From positions 251,713-315,712 of the forward strand of contig NMRA01000275.1 in assembly GCA_002633005.1 (NCBI GenBank): DNA of 64,000 nucleotides, in the 5' to 3' direction. The notes below the pieces were generated by a model. The model was not told the DNA's origin, did not search any database, and worked only from the letters and a program-made list of their open reading frames with translations. Shown here piece by piece: positions 39,301 to 45,500 of this stretch. Source of the DNA: Phoronis australis. Lineage: Eukaryota > Phoronida > Phoronidae. Made by a program: the position numbers and the translations under genes. Within the stretch, counting starts at the first letter, position 1; every line of letters starts with the position of its first letter.

Positions 39301-39916
39301 CAGCGCCACGAGCACTATGTTGAAGTCAAATGGAATCGCAACATCACCGTTCAAAATAAAGTTGTTACAGAGTTTTTGTTGCATAAATGAGGAAACCCTT
39401 CATGTTAAGAGTGGTTTGTTTACCCAAATGGTCTTTTGTCTACTTTCTGATGTTTTTGCCACGATACAATCTAATAGTACATGGGCGGCACAGCCTGGCC
39501 TTTATCCAGGATTTCGAAAATAGGGTGTCCAAAATGTAGTTGCCAATATTCCAGGGCGTCCATGATTCCGACACGTAACCCCCGCCCCCCGGACCTTTCA
39601 CCAGCAACTTTGATGTTTTAGTAAGTGTGAGGCTAAACAGCTTCCGTGGTATGAACTGTCTGCAGGAGCTACATCGTCTCTGTTGAGACAACTACGCCTA
39701 CACTACACAGACGGTCGTCGGTGGTCACTGACATTGTCAGACTACTAATAGTTACGATATTTGTATCTATTCACATTAAGAAACTTTCAATTCAATTCGT
39801 TCATATCACATACCGTTCTCTTTTGCTTCTGTCGCTGTGTCACTTGAAAATACAATTCGTTTCTTATCGCGGGATTTTTTTTCTTCGGCAACAGCAACGT
39901 CGGTCTCAGTCGCCAT
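3313..39916 (-). CDS. PHACTR: Phosphatase and actin regulator (PHACTR), complete, 13 coding exons
   Basis: PHACTR proteins bind G-actin through RPEL repeats and PP1 through their C-terminus, making an actin-regulated phosphatase complex in cytoplasm and nucleus. Coding exons, 5' to 3': 39916-39814, 28029-27895, 26109-26008, 18925-18689, 16784-16542, 14526-14265, 9962-9859, 9532-9379, 7909-7854, 7318-7257, 6024-5887, 4989-4913, 3328-3313. All have GT donors and AG acceptors, phases join throughout, and the sum is 1689 nt (562 aa plus TGA). Landmarks: basic [14 protein letters not shown] near residue 65; N-terminal RPEL (RTSREEL) near 90; acidic and proline-rich middle; RPEL repeats [14 protein letters not shown] and RPTIEEL; PP1-binding [10 protein letters not shown] at 501-510; DRRADKPW ending at W524; [15 protein letters not shown]; terminal FTRFHRP. 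Vertebrate PHACTR1 is about 580 aa, so the length fits. Which vertebrate paralogue is closest cannot be told; it is probably a single pro-orthologue. The 5' UTR and polyadenylation site are not located. Confidence 0.94.
4290..4350. repeat. 15-bp tandem repeat
   Basis: AACTGAGAT(T/C)GCCAA recurs about three times in the PHACTR intron between exons 12 and 13. It is a local tandem slippage with no other sign of function. Confidence 0.7.
4634..4664. repeat. (CA)n microsatellite
   Basis: A simple CA/CG-interrupted dinucleotide run in the PHACTR intron between exons 12 and 13. Confidence 0.9.
4913..4989 (-). CDS. PHACTR: PHACTR coding exon 12, C-terminal helix
   Basis: The exon encodes [20 protein letters not shown] and SRRFTR, the C-terminal helix that packs on PP1. 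The donor AG|GTACTT is the same hexamer used after exon 10. If the intron were retained, the frame would run on to a TAG at 4815-4813, giving a 28-residue unconserved tail. The spliced form restores the family's FHRP ending, so it is preferred. Confidence 0.92.
5076..5569. mobile_element. hAT-like non-autonomous element
   Basis: CAGGGCTTGGAAT at 5076-5088 is repeated in reverse complement at the right end (5557-5569). ATTTTG flanks both sides directly (5070-5075 and 5570-5575). The interior has a CpG-rich stretch at about 5285-5440 unlike its surroundings, with an open plus frame. It lies in the PHACTR intron between exons 11 and 12. Confidence 0.7.
5887..6024 (-). CDS. PHACTR: PHACTR coding exon 11, RPEL repeat 3 and PP1-binding motif
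   Basis: The exon encodes [14 protein letters not shown], then [19 protein letters not shown] and [13 protein letters not shown]. It combines RPEL repeat 3 with the RVxF-like (IIQF), hydrophobic and Trp elements that dock on PP1. Acceptor GATTGTAG, donor AAA|GTAAGT. Confidence 0.97.
6832..7025 (+). repeat. Fragment of the CTCF-like periodic repeat
   Basis: CCACTAGGGGGCAG at 6832-6845 and a weaker ACCAACATGGGGCG near 7009 are about 177 bp apart, with CCAAATTTCACGAATC between them. This resembles one or two units of the arrays at 37 and 54 kb. It lies in the PHACTR intron between exons 10 and 11. Confidence 0.5.
7257..7318 (-). CDS. PHACTR: PHACTR coding exon 10, inter-RPEL spacer
   Basis: The exon encodes [20 protein letters not shown], the helical spacer between RPEL repeats 2 and 3. 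Vertebrate proteins carry a similar charged spacer. Acceptor ATGTTTTAG, donor AAG|GTACTT. Confidence 0.93.
7854..7909 (-). CDS. PHACTR: PHACTR coding exon 9, RPEL repeat 2
   Basis: A 56-nt exon encoding [18 protein letters not shown], the second RPEL repeat of the C-terminal triplet. Acceptor TTGTTTTCAG, donor A|GTAGGT. The split serine codon is finished by the next exon. Confidence 0.96.
8016..8600 (-). other. Open frame without ATG inside a PHACTR intron, unknown origin
   Basis: The minus frame stays open for about 190 codons, from a stop near 8595 to TAG-side sequence at 8016, but has no ATG near its start. It reads [19 protein letters not shown], later [17 protein letters not shown] and a leucine-rich hydrophobic stretch. 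No family is recognised. It may be a remnant of a mobile element or chance. Confidence 0.25.
8732..9107. repeat. 53-bp minisatellite, about seven copies
   Basis: TAAGTGTTGCTTTATCACAT recurs at 8751, 8804, 8857, 8910, 8963, 9016 and 9069, a strict 53-bp period. Copies differ by a few bases, such as CATACATACATA against CATGCATACATA. The array fills part of the PHACTR intron between exons 8 and 9. Confidence 0.97.
9379..9532 (-). CDS. PHACTR: PHACTR coding exon 8, RPEL repeat 1
   Basis: The exon encodes [19 protein letters not shown] and [19 protein letters not shown] to [25 protein letters not shown] is the first C-terminal RPEL actin-binding repeat. Acceptor CCTTGCAG, donor AG|GTAGGT. Confidence 0.97.
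9859..9962 (-). CDS. PHACTR: PHACTR coding exon 7, acidic stretch
   Basis: The exon encodes [19 protein letters not shown] followed by [16 protein letters not shown]. An acidic run just before the RPEL triplet is typical of PHACTR proteins. Donor A|GTAAGT, acceptor TCTTCTAG. Confidence 0.92.
10739..12570 (+). mobile_element. Non-autonomous DNA transposon with subterminal tandem repeats, copy 1
   Basis: The ends are inverted: the left has TACCATACACTCACAGGTTAA and the reverse complement of the right has TACTGTAATCTCGTGGGTTAA. Both ends carry several 55-60 bp units around GGGCGATTACCCAAGCAGTG and GGCGCTTAAACCGAAAA. The interior holds about two tandem units around TTCAAATCTGGGTTGACCCA. No transposase frame was found. 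It lies in the PHACTR intron between exons 6 and 7 and is 1.83 kb long. The superfamily is not recognised. Confidence 0.75.
13373..13973 (-). mobile_element. Penelope-like element fragment: GIY-YIG remnant between inverted terminal arms
   Basis: Arms of about 62-68 bp at 13373-13434 and 13906-13973 are near-perfect reverse complements; they share TCTAACGAATAGACGAAACG and more. Between them, on the minus strand (about 13892-13569), an open frame reads [17 protein letters not shown] followed by RLYDRLREH. This matches the GIY-YIG endonuclease of Penelope-like retroelements with the first motif damaged (VDK for VYK). No reverse transcriptase is left. It lies in the PHACTR intron between exons 6 and 7. 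Confidence 0.75.
13411..13440 (-). ncRNA. Hammerhead-ribozyme-like motif in the Penelope arm
   Basis: Read on the minus strand, a TTGATGA box is followed by a perfect 5-bp hairpin (GTCTA-ACGAA-TAGAC) and then GAAAC. This is the order CUGANGA, stem II, GAAA of a hammerhead core, with the first C changed to T. Penelope-like elements are known to carry minimal hammerheads in their terminal repeats. Stem III and the NUH cleavage site are poor, so this copy is probably inactive. The other arm (13903-13929, plus strand) keeps stem II and GAAAC but has a damaged CUGANGA box. Confidence 0.4.
14265..14526 (-). CDS. PHACTR: PHACTR coding exon 6, Pro/Asp-rich linker
   Basis: The exon encodes [20 protein letters not shown] and continues through [14 protein letters not shown] to [10 protein letters not shown]. 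The run of prolines then aspartates and the IYDNV tyrosine motif are visible. Acceptor GCTTACAG, donor AG|GTGAGG. The two-base phase is completed by the next exon. Confidence 0.9.
16542..16784 (-). CDS. PHACTR: PHACTR coding exon 5, Ser/Pro-rich linker
   Basis: The exon encodes a Ser- and Pro-rich disordered segment ([16 protein letters not shown], later [15 protein letters not shown]) ending CNGEY. The PPPY could be a WW-domain ligand. Acceptor CCCTAG, donor G|GTAGGT; the phase joins to [10 protein letters not shown] in the next exon. Confidence 0.88.
18689..18925 (-). CDS. PHACTR: PHACTR coding exon 4, acidic linker
   Basis: The exon encodes a low-complexity acidic segment rich in E, D, T and P ([14 protein letters not shown] to ADEHTYENV). 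It has no conserved domain, as expected of the disordered middle of PHACTR. Splice phases match both neighbouring exons (acceptor TTTTTAG, donor G|GTGAGT). Confidence 0.88.
18926..26007. other. PHACTR intron between exons 3 and 4
   Basis: A 7.1-kb intron. Apart from the LINE at 20225-21765 and a short hairpin at 23471-23504 (TTTTACCCGGCAAC against GTTTGTCGGGTAAAA), no gene, RNA or classifiable repeat was seen. Confidence 0.7.
20225..21765 (+). mobile_element. 5'-truncated CR1/L2-like non-LTR retrotransposon, decayed
   Basis: Reverse-transcriptase blocks are read in order: [21 protein letters not shown] (motif A), [20 protein letters not shown] (motif B), LYGDNTAV (motif C), [12 protein letters not shown] frameshift near 20995 is followed by [12 protein letters not shown] and NRAARAILG; a second near 21320 leads to the usual C-terminal block ending [17 protein letters not shown] and a stop at 21434-21436. 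The catalytic YADD is YGDN, so the polymerase is dead. A 3' UTR ends in (AATA)n at about 21737-21758. Upstream endonuclease sequence is absent. It lies in the PHACTR intron between exons 3 and 4, antisense to the gene. Confidence 0.9.
26008..26109 (-). CDS. PHACTR: PHACTR coding exon 3, N-terminal RPEL
   Basis: The exon encodes [19 protein letters not shown] and then [15 protein letters not shown]. It is the N-terminal RPEL-like actin-binding motif; the RP of the consensus is RT here. Donor G|GTGAGT, acceptor ATTTCAG. Confidence 0.96.
27895..28029 (-). CDS. PHACTR: PHACTR coding exon 2, basic PWKW region
   Basis: The exon encodes [12 protein letters not shown] followed by [19 protein letters not shown]. 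This basic block just before the N-terminal RPEL is diagnostic of PHACTR proteins and overlaps their nuclear-import signal. The acceptor follows a T-rich tract (TTTTTTTTTCAG) and the donor is G|GTAAAT. Confidence 0.96.
28711..28780 (+). repeat. Degenerate tRNA-like SINE head
   Basis: TCTCGGTAGAGCACCAGG resembles box A with D-arm, and TTATTCAAGTCCAA about 35 bp on resembles box B with T-loop. The cloverleaf is not completed. Confidence 0.4.
29768..29903. repeat. 136-bp perfect direct duplication, left copy
   Basis: Identical base for base to 30573-30708 and ending exactly at the single N at 29904. It begins ATTTGTACCTGTTATCGGGC and ends ATCACTATAAAAC. Perfect identity amid decayed sequence suggests an assembly join rather than an old repeat. 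Confidence 0.97.
29904..30572. other. Doubtful insert between the duplications (single N at 29904)
   Basis: It begins with N, then GCGCGATTTTAAACGGG. It holds two tandem units of about 150 bp starting GACTGTAGCCT (about 30249 and 30408) and ending TTAATTTCGCCAAG, each with a CATCATCATCTTCATC-type trinucleotide stretch. Short open frames here are not credible genes. It is probably a misplaced or allelic contig. Confidence 0.6.
30573..30708. repeat. 136-bp perfect direct duplication, right copy
   Basis: Second copy of 29768-29903. The sequence after it (AGTAGCTCTATGAGC) looks like the natural continuation into the neighbouring intron. Confidence 0.97.
32263..32373. mobile_element. Small MITE with 15-bp perfect terminal inverted repeats
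   Basis: GACTTTGTTCAGTTT at 32263-32277 is exactly reversed as AAACTGAACAAAGTC at 32359-32373. The total length is 111 bp. No clear target duplication. It lies in PHACTR intron 1. Confidence 0.6.
32866..32925 (+). repeat. Degenerate tRNA-derived SINE head
   Basis: GGTGGCACAATGGCAAGTGG resembles a pol III box A, and about 40 bp on, CAGGATCAAATACC resembles box B (GGTTCGANTCC). There is no acceptor stem, so it is not a tRNA gene. It lies in PHACTR intron 1. Confidence 0.4.
36770..37850 (+). repeat. About 140-bp periodic array with CTCF-like motifs, copy 1
   Basis: Diverged units each carry a CCACTAGGxGGC-like core: 36770 (CCAGTAGATGGCGCAG), 36934, 37077 (CCACTAGGGGGCAA), 37219, 37356, 37501 (CCACTAGGGGGCAG), 37639 and 37763. 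Spacings are 164, 143, 142, 137, 145, 138 and 124. Units also share phrases such as AAATTTCATAAAAATC and GGAGATACAGC. It lies in the long first coding intron of PHACTR. Confidence 0.88.
38389..38745. mobile_element. Foldback/MITE family member with central CRE palindrome, copy A
   Basis: The left arm runs through CTAAAACATCAAAGTCACAT and CTTCGAGCAGTCCCTCGTTC. The centre has CATTTTTAACACTGCGC, the CRE TGACGTCA at 38655-38662, and GCGCAGCATAAAAATGG. The right arm (GAACTGAACAAAGAAAAAGT) is cut short. Arms pair with each other, so the copy is a long palindrome. It lies in PHACTR intron 1. Confidence 0.75.
39605..39690. repeat. Foldback family end fragment
   Basis: TTTGATGTTTTAGTAAGTGTGAGGC followed by GAGCTACATCGTCTCT matches the terminal part of the foldback arms nearby. 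It lies just downstream of PHACTR coding exon 1. Confidence 0.5.
39814..39916 (-). CDS. PHACTR: PHACTR coding exon 1 (start codon)
   Basis: The exon encodes [19 protein letters not shown] and continues to TEAKEN. The ATG has G at -3 and G at +4, a good Kozak context. The donor is G|GTATGT, and its phase (one base) joins exactly to the exon at 28029. The reading frame stays open upstream to a GTG but has no earlier ATG before a stop, so this ATG is chosen. The family is not well conserved here, so the call rests on phase, start context, CpG-rich composition and position. Confidence 0.75.
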
Positions 39917-40268
39917 TTCTCTGTCTGCGACTTCCTGTTTACTTTTTCCACATCGTTCATTTTCGTAAATCAGGTGCTTTTTACGGAAAAACACGATTGT
40001 GTTTTAACTAGGTTTTCAGTGTCAATCACCAAGATATAATATTTTTAAGCTTACTGGAATCTTTGCTGTTTTATTCTGTGAAACAAGACGGTCTTTAAAT
40101 TGGATAACACAATCTTAGTAATTACGGACATTTCCGATTTCGCAACGACGTCTCGTGACAAATACGTCACATTCTTCGTCATTTCTTCGAACTGTAAACA
40201 CCAAGTCAGGGTTTTCCTAACGTACGAACAAACTTTAGTAGAGGTTTATTCTGTTTCGAGAAGTCGCA
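39830..40268. promoter_or_regulatory. CpG-dense candidate bidirectional promoter of PHACTR and SDCBP
   Basis: CG dinucleotides are much denser here than in the flanks, for example about ten between 40134 and 40210. The stretch contains the PHACTR start exon on the minus strand. On the plus strand a strong donor (CGCA|GTAAGT at 40265-40274) could end the non-coding first exon that SDCBP must have. A CRE-like TACGTCAC lies near 40163. This is inferred from composition and splice logic; transcription start sites are not visible. Confidence 0.4.
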
Positions 40269-40379
40269 GTAAGTACATGTTTTTGTTGTTCGTGATTGAG
40301 AGAACAGTTTCCGGGGCTATTTGCCCTCAAAACTTCTCAAAGGGAGAATTTGAGAGCTAAAGCTAAAGTGATCACCATC

Positions 40380-41400
40380 TCTAGCTGGCCTAGGCAATGG
40401 CAATGGCCATCGCCACATCGCCTCTGTTGGCCCGAACTAGGCAATGACCATCGCCTCTGGTGGCTTGAACCAGAGGCGATGCAGAGGCTATAGGCGCTCT
40501 GTACGCCGGAAGCTTTTCGGCGAATTATGCCTCGCACCGACTAAACCATCAAAGTCACGTTGTTATAAATACCTTTTGCTCATAGAGGAACACCTTAGGA
40601 GATTGTCGATGTGTTTAATTCCTTCCAACTCGAACAAATACTCCCGTTATGAAACTTTTTCTTCGAGCAGTCCCTACTTCAGTTCCCAAAATCGTGTAAT
40701 CAACGTTTTCATTTTTTTAACCAGGCCGATGGTCAGAAGTTGCAGACCTACCGGTGAACTTTGAAAGCTGAAGTTCCCACCCTTCGCGTACGTGCTGCCG
40801 GGAACCAGCCGTGCATTTGCCGTGTTGTTAAACATTAAAATGTCAAATATGTGCACAAAGACTACTAAATGTCATATCAACAGCATTTATTTTTATCAAA
40901 TACAAACAATAATTCATTGAAATACAATCAGTTTCAAGTAACGCCAATTAAAGACAAGTCTAAGTGGTGGCATTTTGGAAACGAACATGTGACTGACAAG
41001 ACCGCAATGGCTCACCTTTGGCCTACTTAAAGATTGAGGTCATGAAGTCACATCACCTAGCGAGCGCGGTAAAAATTGGAGCGTGCGCAGTATAAAAATG
41101 GTGAGTTCACGATTTTGGGAACTGAAATAGGGACTGCTCGAAGAAAAAGTTTGATAATGGGAGTATTTGTTCGAGTTGGAAGGAATTAAACACATCGACA
41201 ACCTCCTCAGGTGTTCCTCTATGCGCAAAAGGTATTTATAACAACGTGACTTTGATGGTTAAGTCGGTGCGAGGCATAATTCGCCGAAAAGCTTCCGGCG
41301 TACAGAGCGCCTATAGCCTCTGCATCGCCTCTGGTTCGGGCCAACAGAGGCAATGGTCATTGCCTATAGCTGGCCCTGTGGTTGTGGCAGTGGCAGTAGA
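40380..41400. mobile_element. Foldback family member, large inverted repeat with about 400-bp centre
   Basis: The arm at about 40480-40705 (TACGCCGGAAGCTTTTCGGC onward) is matched in reverse complement at about 41100-41310. A perfect 13-bp hairpin CATCGCCTCTGGT/ACCAGAGGCGATG lies at 40449-40481. The region between the arms (40706-41090) is not seen in other copies and may be an insertion. It lies between the PHACTR and SDCBP start exons. Confidence 0.75.
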
Positions 41401-41404
41401 GACG

Positions 41405-42420
41405 GCGGAGCTCCCGTAGCATAGGCATAGGAGCTTCGTACGCCGGAAGCTTTTCGGCGAATTATGCCTCACACTGACTAAAACATCAAAGTCACGTGGT
41501 TCTAAATACCTTTTGCGCATAGAGGGACACCTTAGGAGGCTGTCGATTTTAATTCAAATTATCAAACTTTTTCTTCGAGCATCTAGTCCCTCGTTCAGTT
41601 CCAAATTCCAATATCAGTAACTCGCCATTTTAAGCATTGCGTGTGGCAAGTGGTATGACGTCATATCCCCTGGCGTGTGCAGTGTAAAAATGGTGAGATG
41701 CCGATTTTCCGAACTGAAAGTAGGACTTCTCTAAGAAAAAGTTTATTCAAGTTGGAAGGAATTAGATACATAAGCGTCCTCCTAAAGGTCTCCCTCTATG
41801 CGCAAAAGGTATTTATAACAATGTCACTTTCAATTAAACGGTTAACGGACTCATAAACACGGTCACGGACGCATGAACATGACTCACGGACCTACAAACA
41901 CCGTCCACTGACTCACAAACACGGGAACGGACTCACAAAACACGATCCATTCACCCAAATACACGGGACACGGACTCATTTTCACAAGGAAACATGGTTA
42001 ACGGACCGCTAAACTCGGTTCACGGACTCATCGGCTTCCTCGGTCAGCTGACATCTACATTTTGTCCGTAAACCATGTTTGGTGGTCTATTAACAATGTT
42101 TCTTCATGAATGTGAGTCCGTGTCTCGTGTATTTGGGTGAATGAATCATGTTTTACAAGGCCGTTCCCGTGTTTGTGAGTCAGTGGACGGTGTTTGCAGC
42201 CCAGTGAGTCGTGTTCATGCGTCCGTGACCGTGTTTATGAGTCTGTTAACCATGTAGTTTAGGCACCTTGACTTTGATGTTTTAGCCAGTGTGAGGAATA
42301 ATTTGCCGAAAAGCTATCAGCATATGAAGCTCCTATACCTGAGCTCCATCGTCTCTACTGGAGTACTGGGCCAGCTAGAGACGGTGATCACTGTCTGGCT
42401 TAGCCAGTGTACTTAACCTA
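41405..42420. mobile_element. Foldback family member, split by a nested palindrome
   Basis: The left arm begins GAGCTTCGTACGCCGGAAGC. The CRE TGACGTCA is at 41656-41663. The right arm breaks off at TTTATAACAATGTCACTTTCA (ending 41832) and resumes at TTGACTTTGATGTTTTAGCC (42268 on), ending in CATCGTCTCTACTGG. The interruption is the element at 41833-42268. It lies upstream of the SDCBP start exon. Confidence 0.75.
41833..42268. mobile_element. Palindromic foldback element made of ACGGACTCAnAAACACGG-type repeats, nested
   Basis: Two arms of about 200 bp are near-perfect reverse complements around a centre near 42050. Each arm is itself built of short repeats such as ACGGACTCATAAACACGG and CACTGACTCACAAACACGGG. 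It interrupts another foldback copy; TCACTTTCA (41824-41832) and TGACTTTGA (42269-42277) flank it as an approximate 9-bp duplication of the host sequence. A 9-bp duplication would fit Mutator-like or foldback elements. Confidence 0.75.
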
Positions 42421-42513
42421 CCAAGTTGTGATTGCTTTTGTAAGGTAAAGCTTTCCTAATGCTGTACTTGCTTAGCAGTTGCACTTTGTTCTTAAAAGAA
42501 TTTTATTTTTCAG

Positions 42514-42577
42514 GCAAACCATCGAAATGTCACTTTATCCATCACTTGAAGATATGAAAGTGGACCAAATGGCCCAG
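42514..42577 (+). CDS. SDCBP: SDCBP exon with start codon
   Basis: The acceptor TTTTTCAG is followed by 13 nt of 5' UTR, then ATG at 42527 with A at -3. It encodes [17 protein letters not shown], with the donor CAG|GTACAG. The LYPSL is the first ALIX-binding-type motif. Confidence 0.93.
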
Positions 42578-45500
42578 GTACAGACATTTTTTATGCAACT
42601 AGTTCCCTGGTACCCCATTTGGCATATAAGGACATTCATTTTTTAGTGAAAATGGACATCTCTGACCCTTTAAACCCAAAATATCCTCCCTGAAATTGCA
42701 CAGTGGTCAGAATTGCTGAAAACCCATGGTAGGATTGTTGTAGACAGTGACCACCATCTCTAGTTGGCCAGTAGTCGTGGCGCAAAGCTGTATACTAAAT
42801 TTACAGCTTTGCACCCATGTGGGTAGAAAACTGGCCACAAAATTAATGTCATTAAAAACCTCTCTTCCGGCCCGTAGCCAGGGGAGTTAGGAGGGTTCGA
42901 TCGAACCTCCTCCCCGCGGAAAGGTCCAGCCCCACCATATTCTTTATGATATGATTTAGATGAACAACATTATCAACAAAGTGTTAGAGTTATTGCTGGT
43001 ACCACTAAATGCAATAATAATAATAATAATAATTTCAAAATTGGTTCTGAATCTTATCGCTTTTAAATACGTAATCACCGGGGCCGTACCAGCCAACTTC
43101 GCCAAATGGCCATGTGTTTGCATACCAGATTACGGGTTCGTGCAGACGACTGTTAGCGGACGCTTTATGTTAGTGACATTCATACAAGAAACTACCATGT
43201 TGAATGTGCAAGGTAACTCGGGCCTAGAACTAAATGTCTATACTTATATAGCAGCGAGAGGCCCCAATTAGTAGTGTGTAAATGGCTTAAAATGACCCAC
43301 AAACAAAACGGCATGAGATTGGCTTCTTACTTGATTTTTTGGTATTGTTGGCAGCATATAATGATGTGCAGGCTTTTTAATTTTCAAATTGAATGAAAGT
43401 GACCGTACAATATGTTGTTCATCCAGTGCATGCTTTGGTTGTGGATTGCTGGATTGACGTGCATGTGATGTGTGCGTTTTCATTCTTTTAAATATGCTGT
43501 AAACTCTCAGGTTAACAACCTGGGTACTTAAATTGGGAAACCCTGAGACGGGAGTGGGCGATTACCCAAGCGGTGGGCGCTTAAACTAAAAAATTGGTAA
43601 AAAGTCGGGGGTGGGCGCTTACGTCCCAAGTTTTAGCCGAATTGGGCAAGCTCGCGGAGTGTTCATTCGTGCACCGAACTAGTAAGTTTGGTCAAGAAGT
43701 GGGACCTGACAACCACAAGGTTTCTCAAGGCTCAAACAGAAATGGGATTTCGACTTTGAAAGGGTGATTTCGCGAGAATGTTGCTAAAAACTCTGATGTT
43801 TTCAAATATATTAGCGTGCTGCAAAATGTCACACCACTGAGCTTTATGAAACTCAACTGACACTCTATTTACTGTATCAGCAAGTACTGTTTCAGATCAG
43901 CGAACAGGACTACATTTCGTTTGCAGCACCATTGTATTGCTAGTGTTGTTCATACGACTGTGTTTAGTTGGAACCTTTCCAGTCTCGTCGTTGTTAGTGT
44001 CGTCTGTGTTAAACCCGATAAACTATTGATTCACTCTTAAGTTTATTTGGCACTGGATTAAAAACACGGACAATTCATTCCTGGCCAAAACGAACCGTTT
44101 GAAATTACAGCGAGATGGTGCGTCAGTATTTCTCAGTTTAAATCTGGGGAAATAAATCTATCAACATCCCGCGCTCTATGCTTACAATTACAATGAGAGG
44201 GGGGTTTGATTAATTGGTCAGTTCAAGTATGGGTTGACCCAGGAAATAAAGCTATCACAATCACGTGCTCTATGCGTGCCATTATGTCAAGAGGGGTGAA
44301 TTCAAATCTGGGTCAACCCAGGAGAAAAGTCTAGCAAAACCAACTGCTCTGTCAATGTTTCGAAGTTTTACCTCTTCTAGCCAAACACTCAAAAAACTTG
44401 ATCTACTGAACTTGAAAACGCATCGGAAAGGGTGCCTGATACAAAAAAAAAATTTAGACTAATATTATAAGTAGGTAATTCAAAAACTTGTCACCTAGAC
44501 AAATCTACGTTGGTGACGACCACAATATCTCGTAGTAGACTAGCGTTACTTCTATAAAAATCTATTGAGTAGGCCTATATTAATTTAACAAAAGATCAGT
44601 TGATACGTTTAAAAAAGGTGTTTGCTGCGCTTGAAGTATTCCACTAACGCCGGGTGAAAAACGTACTTTTCGAGTCAATTGTACACAGGTGTAAGCACAC
44701 CGCGTTTCCGTAAACACGGAAGTCTGAGCCCGAGGCAATGCTGTGAACAAAGGCACGGGTTCAAGTGCAAGTTCTGTAAGCAGTAAGTTGAGGATGAACG
44801 ATTACCCAAGAGGTGGGCGCTTATGTGGAAATTAGCACAAAGTAAGGGATGGGCGATTACACAAGCAATGGGCGCTTAAACCGAAAATTGACCGAAAGTC
44901 GGGGATTGTCGATTACCTGAGCATGGGCGTTAAACCGCGAGTTTACGGTAGTACTCATAACTTCTGTAGGAAGCCCTCTGTCATTACCGTTTTTGCCAGT
45001 AACTGTCATGGCATCCTCATTTCTTGGATTAGGCCTACCCATTCTGTCTTATCTCAGGAAAATGGAGACGTCAAGACTTACCGCAGTGTATACCGATTTC
45101 CATTCTGCCGGGTTTTGCTGCCTAAGGGTGCTACTGAGAAAATGGCGGACGTTTTGCGAAATGTGATCAAAACGTCCACCGTTTAAGAAATTTGAACCAC
45201 CCTCCGCTCATTGCTGGCTACGGGCCTGCTCTTCCATGTGTAAACTAAATTATTTAACGGTGTTGGAAAAATTGGCGTTCTACCGTTATTCTGCATCGGC
45301 TTTCAGCACCATGAAATATTGCATCACCTATTGGCCAGTTTCTTTTTTCCCCGATTCTTCAATCAACTGTTATTCTTCCGTGAGGTTGCGTAGATGTCAC
45401 AACAAATTATCGGAACTGGTTTCATTTAGTTACAAGTTTTTAGTATTTTCCAGCAAATCGAGTTTCAGAATCAATTTTGCTGCTGCGAAGCTGTCATAAC

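Larger units (their letters stand above)
28030..39813. other. PHACTR first coding intron, 11.8 kb
   Basis: The longest intron of the window. It contains two SINE-like heads, the doubtful duplicated block at 29.8-30.7 kb, a MITE, the CTCF-like array and foldback copy A. The stretches 30710-32260, 32930-36760 and 37851-38388 show no recognisable feature beyond short simple repeats. Confidence 0.7.

Noticed and set aside
39814-39992. Longer PHACTR N-terminus starting at GTG (39992)
   Set aside because: No ATG; the ATG at 39916 has good context and is the first available.
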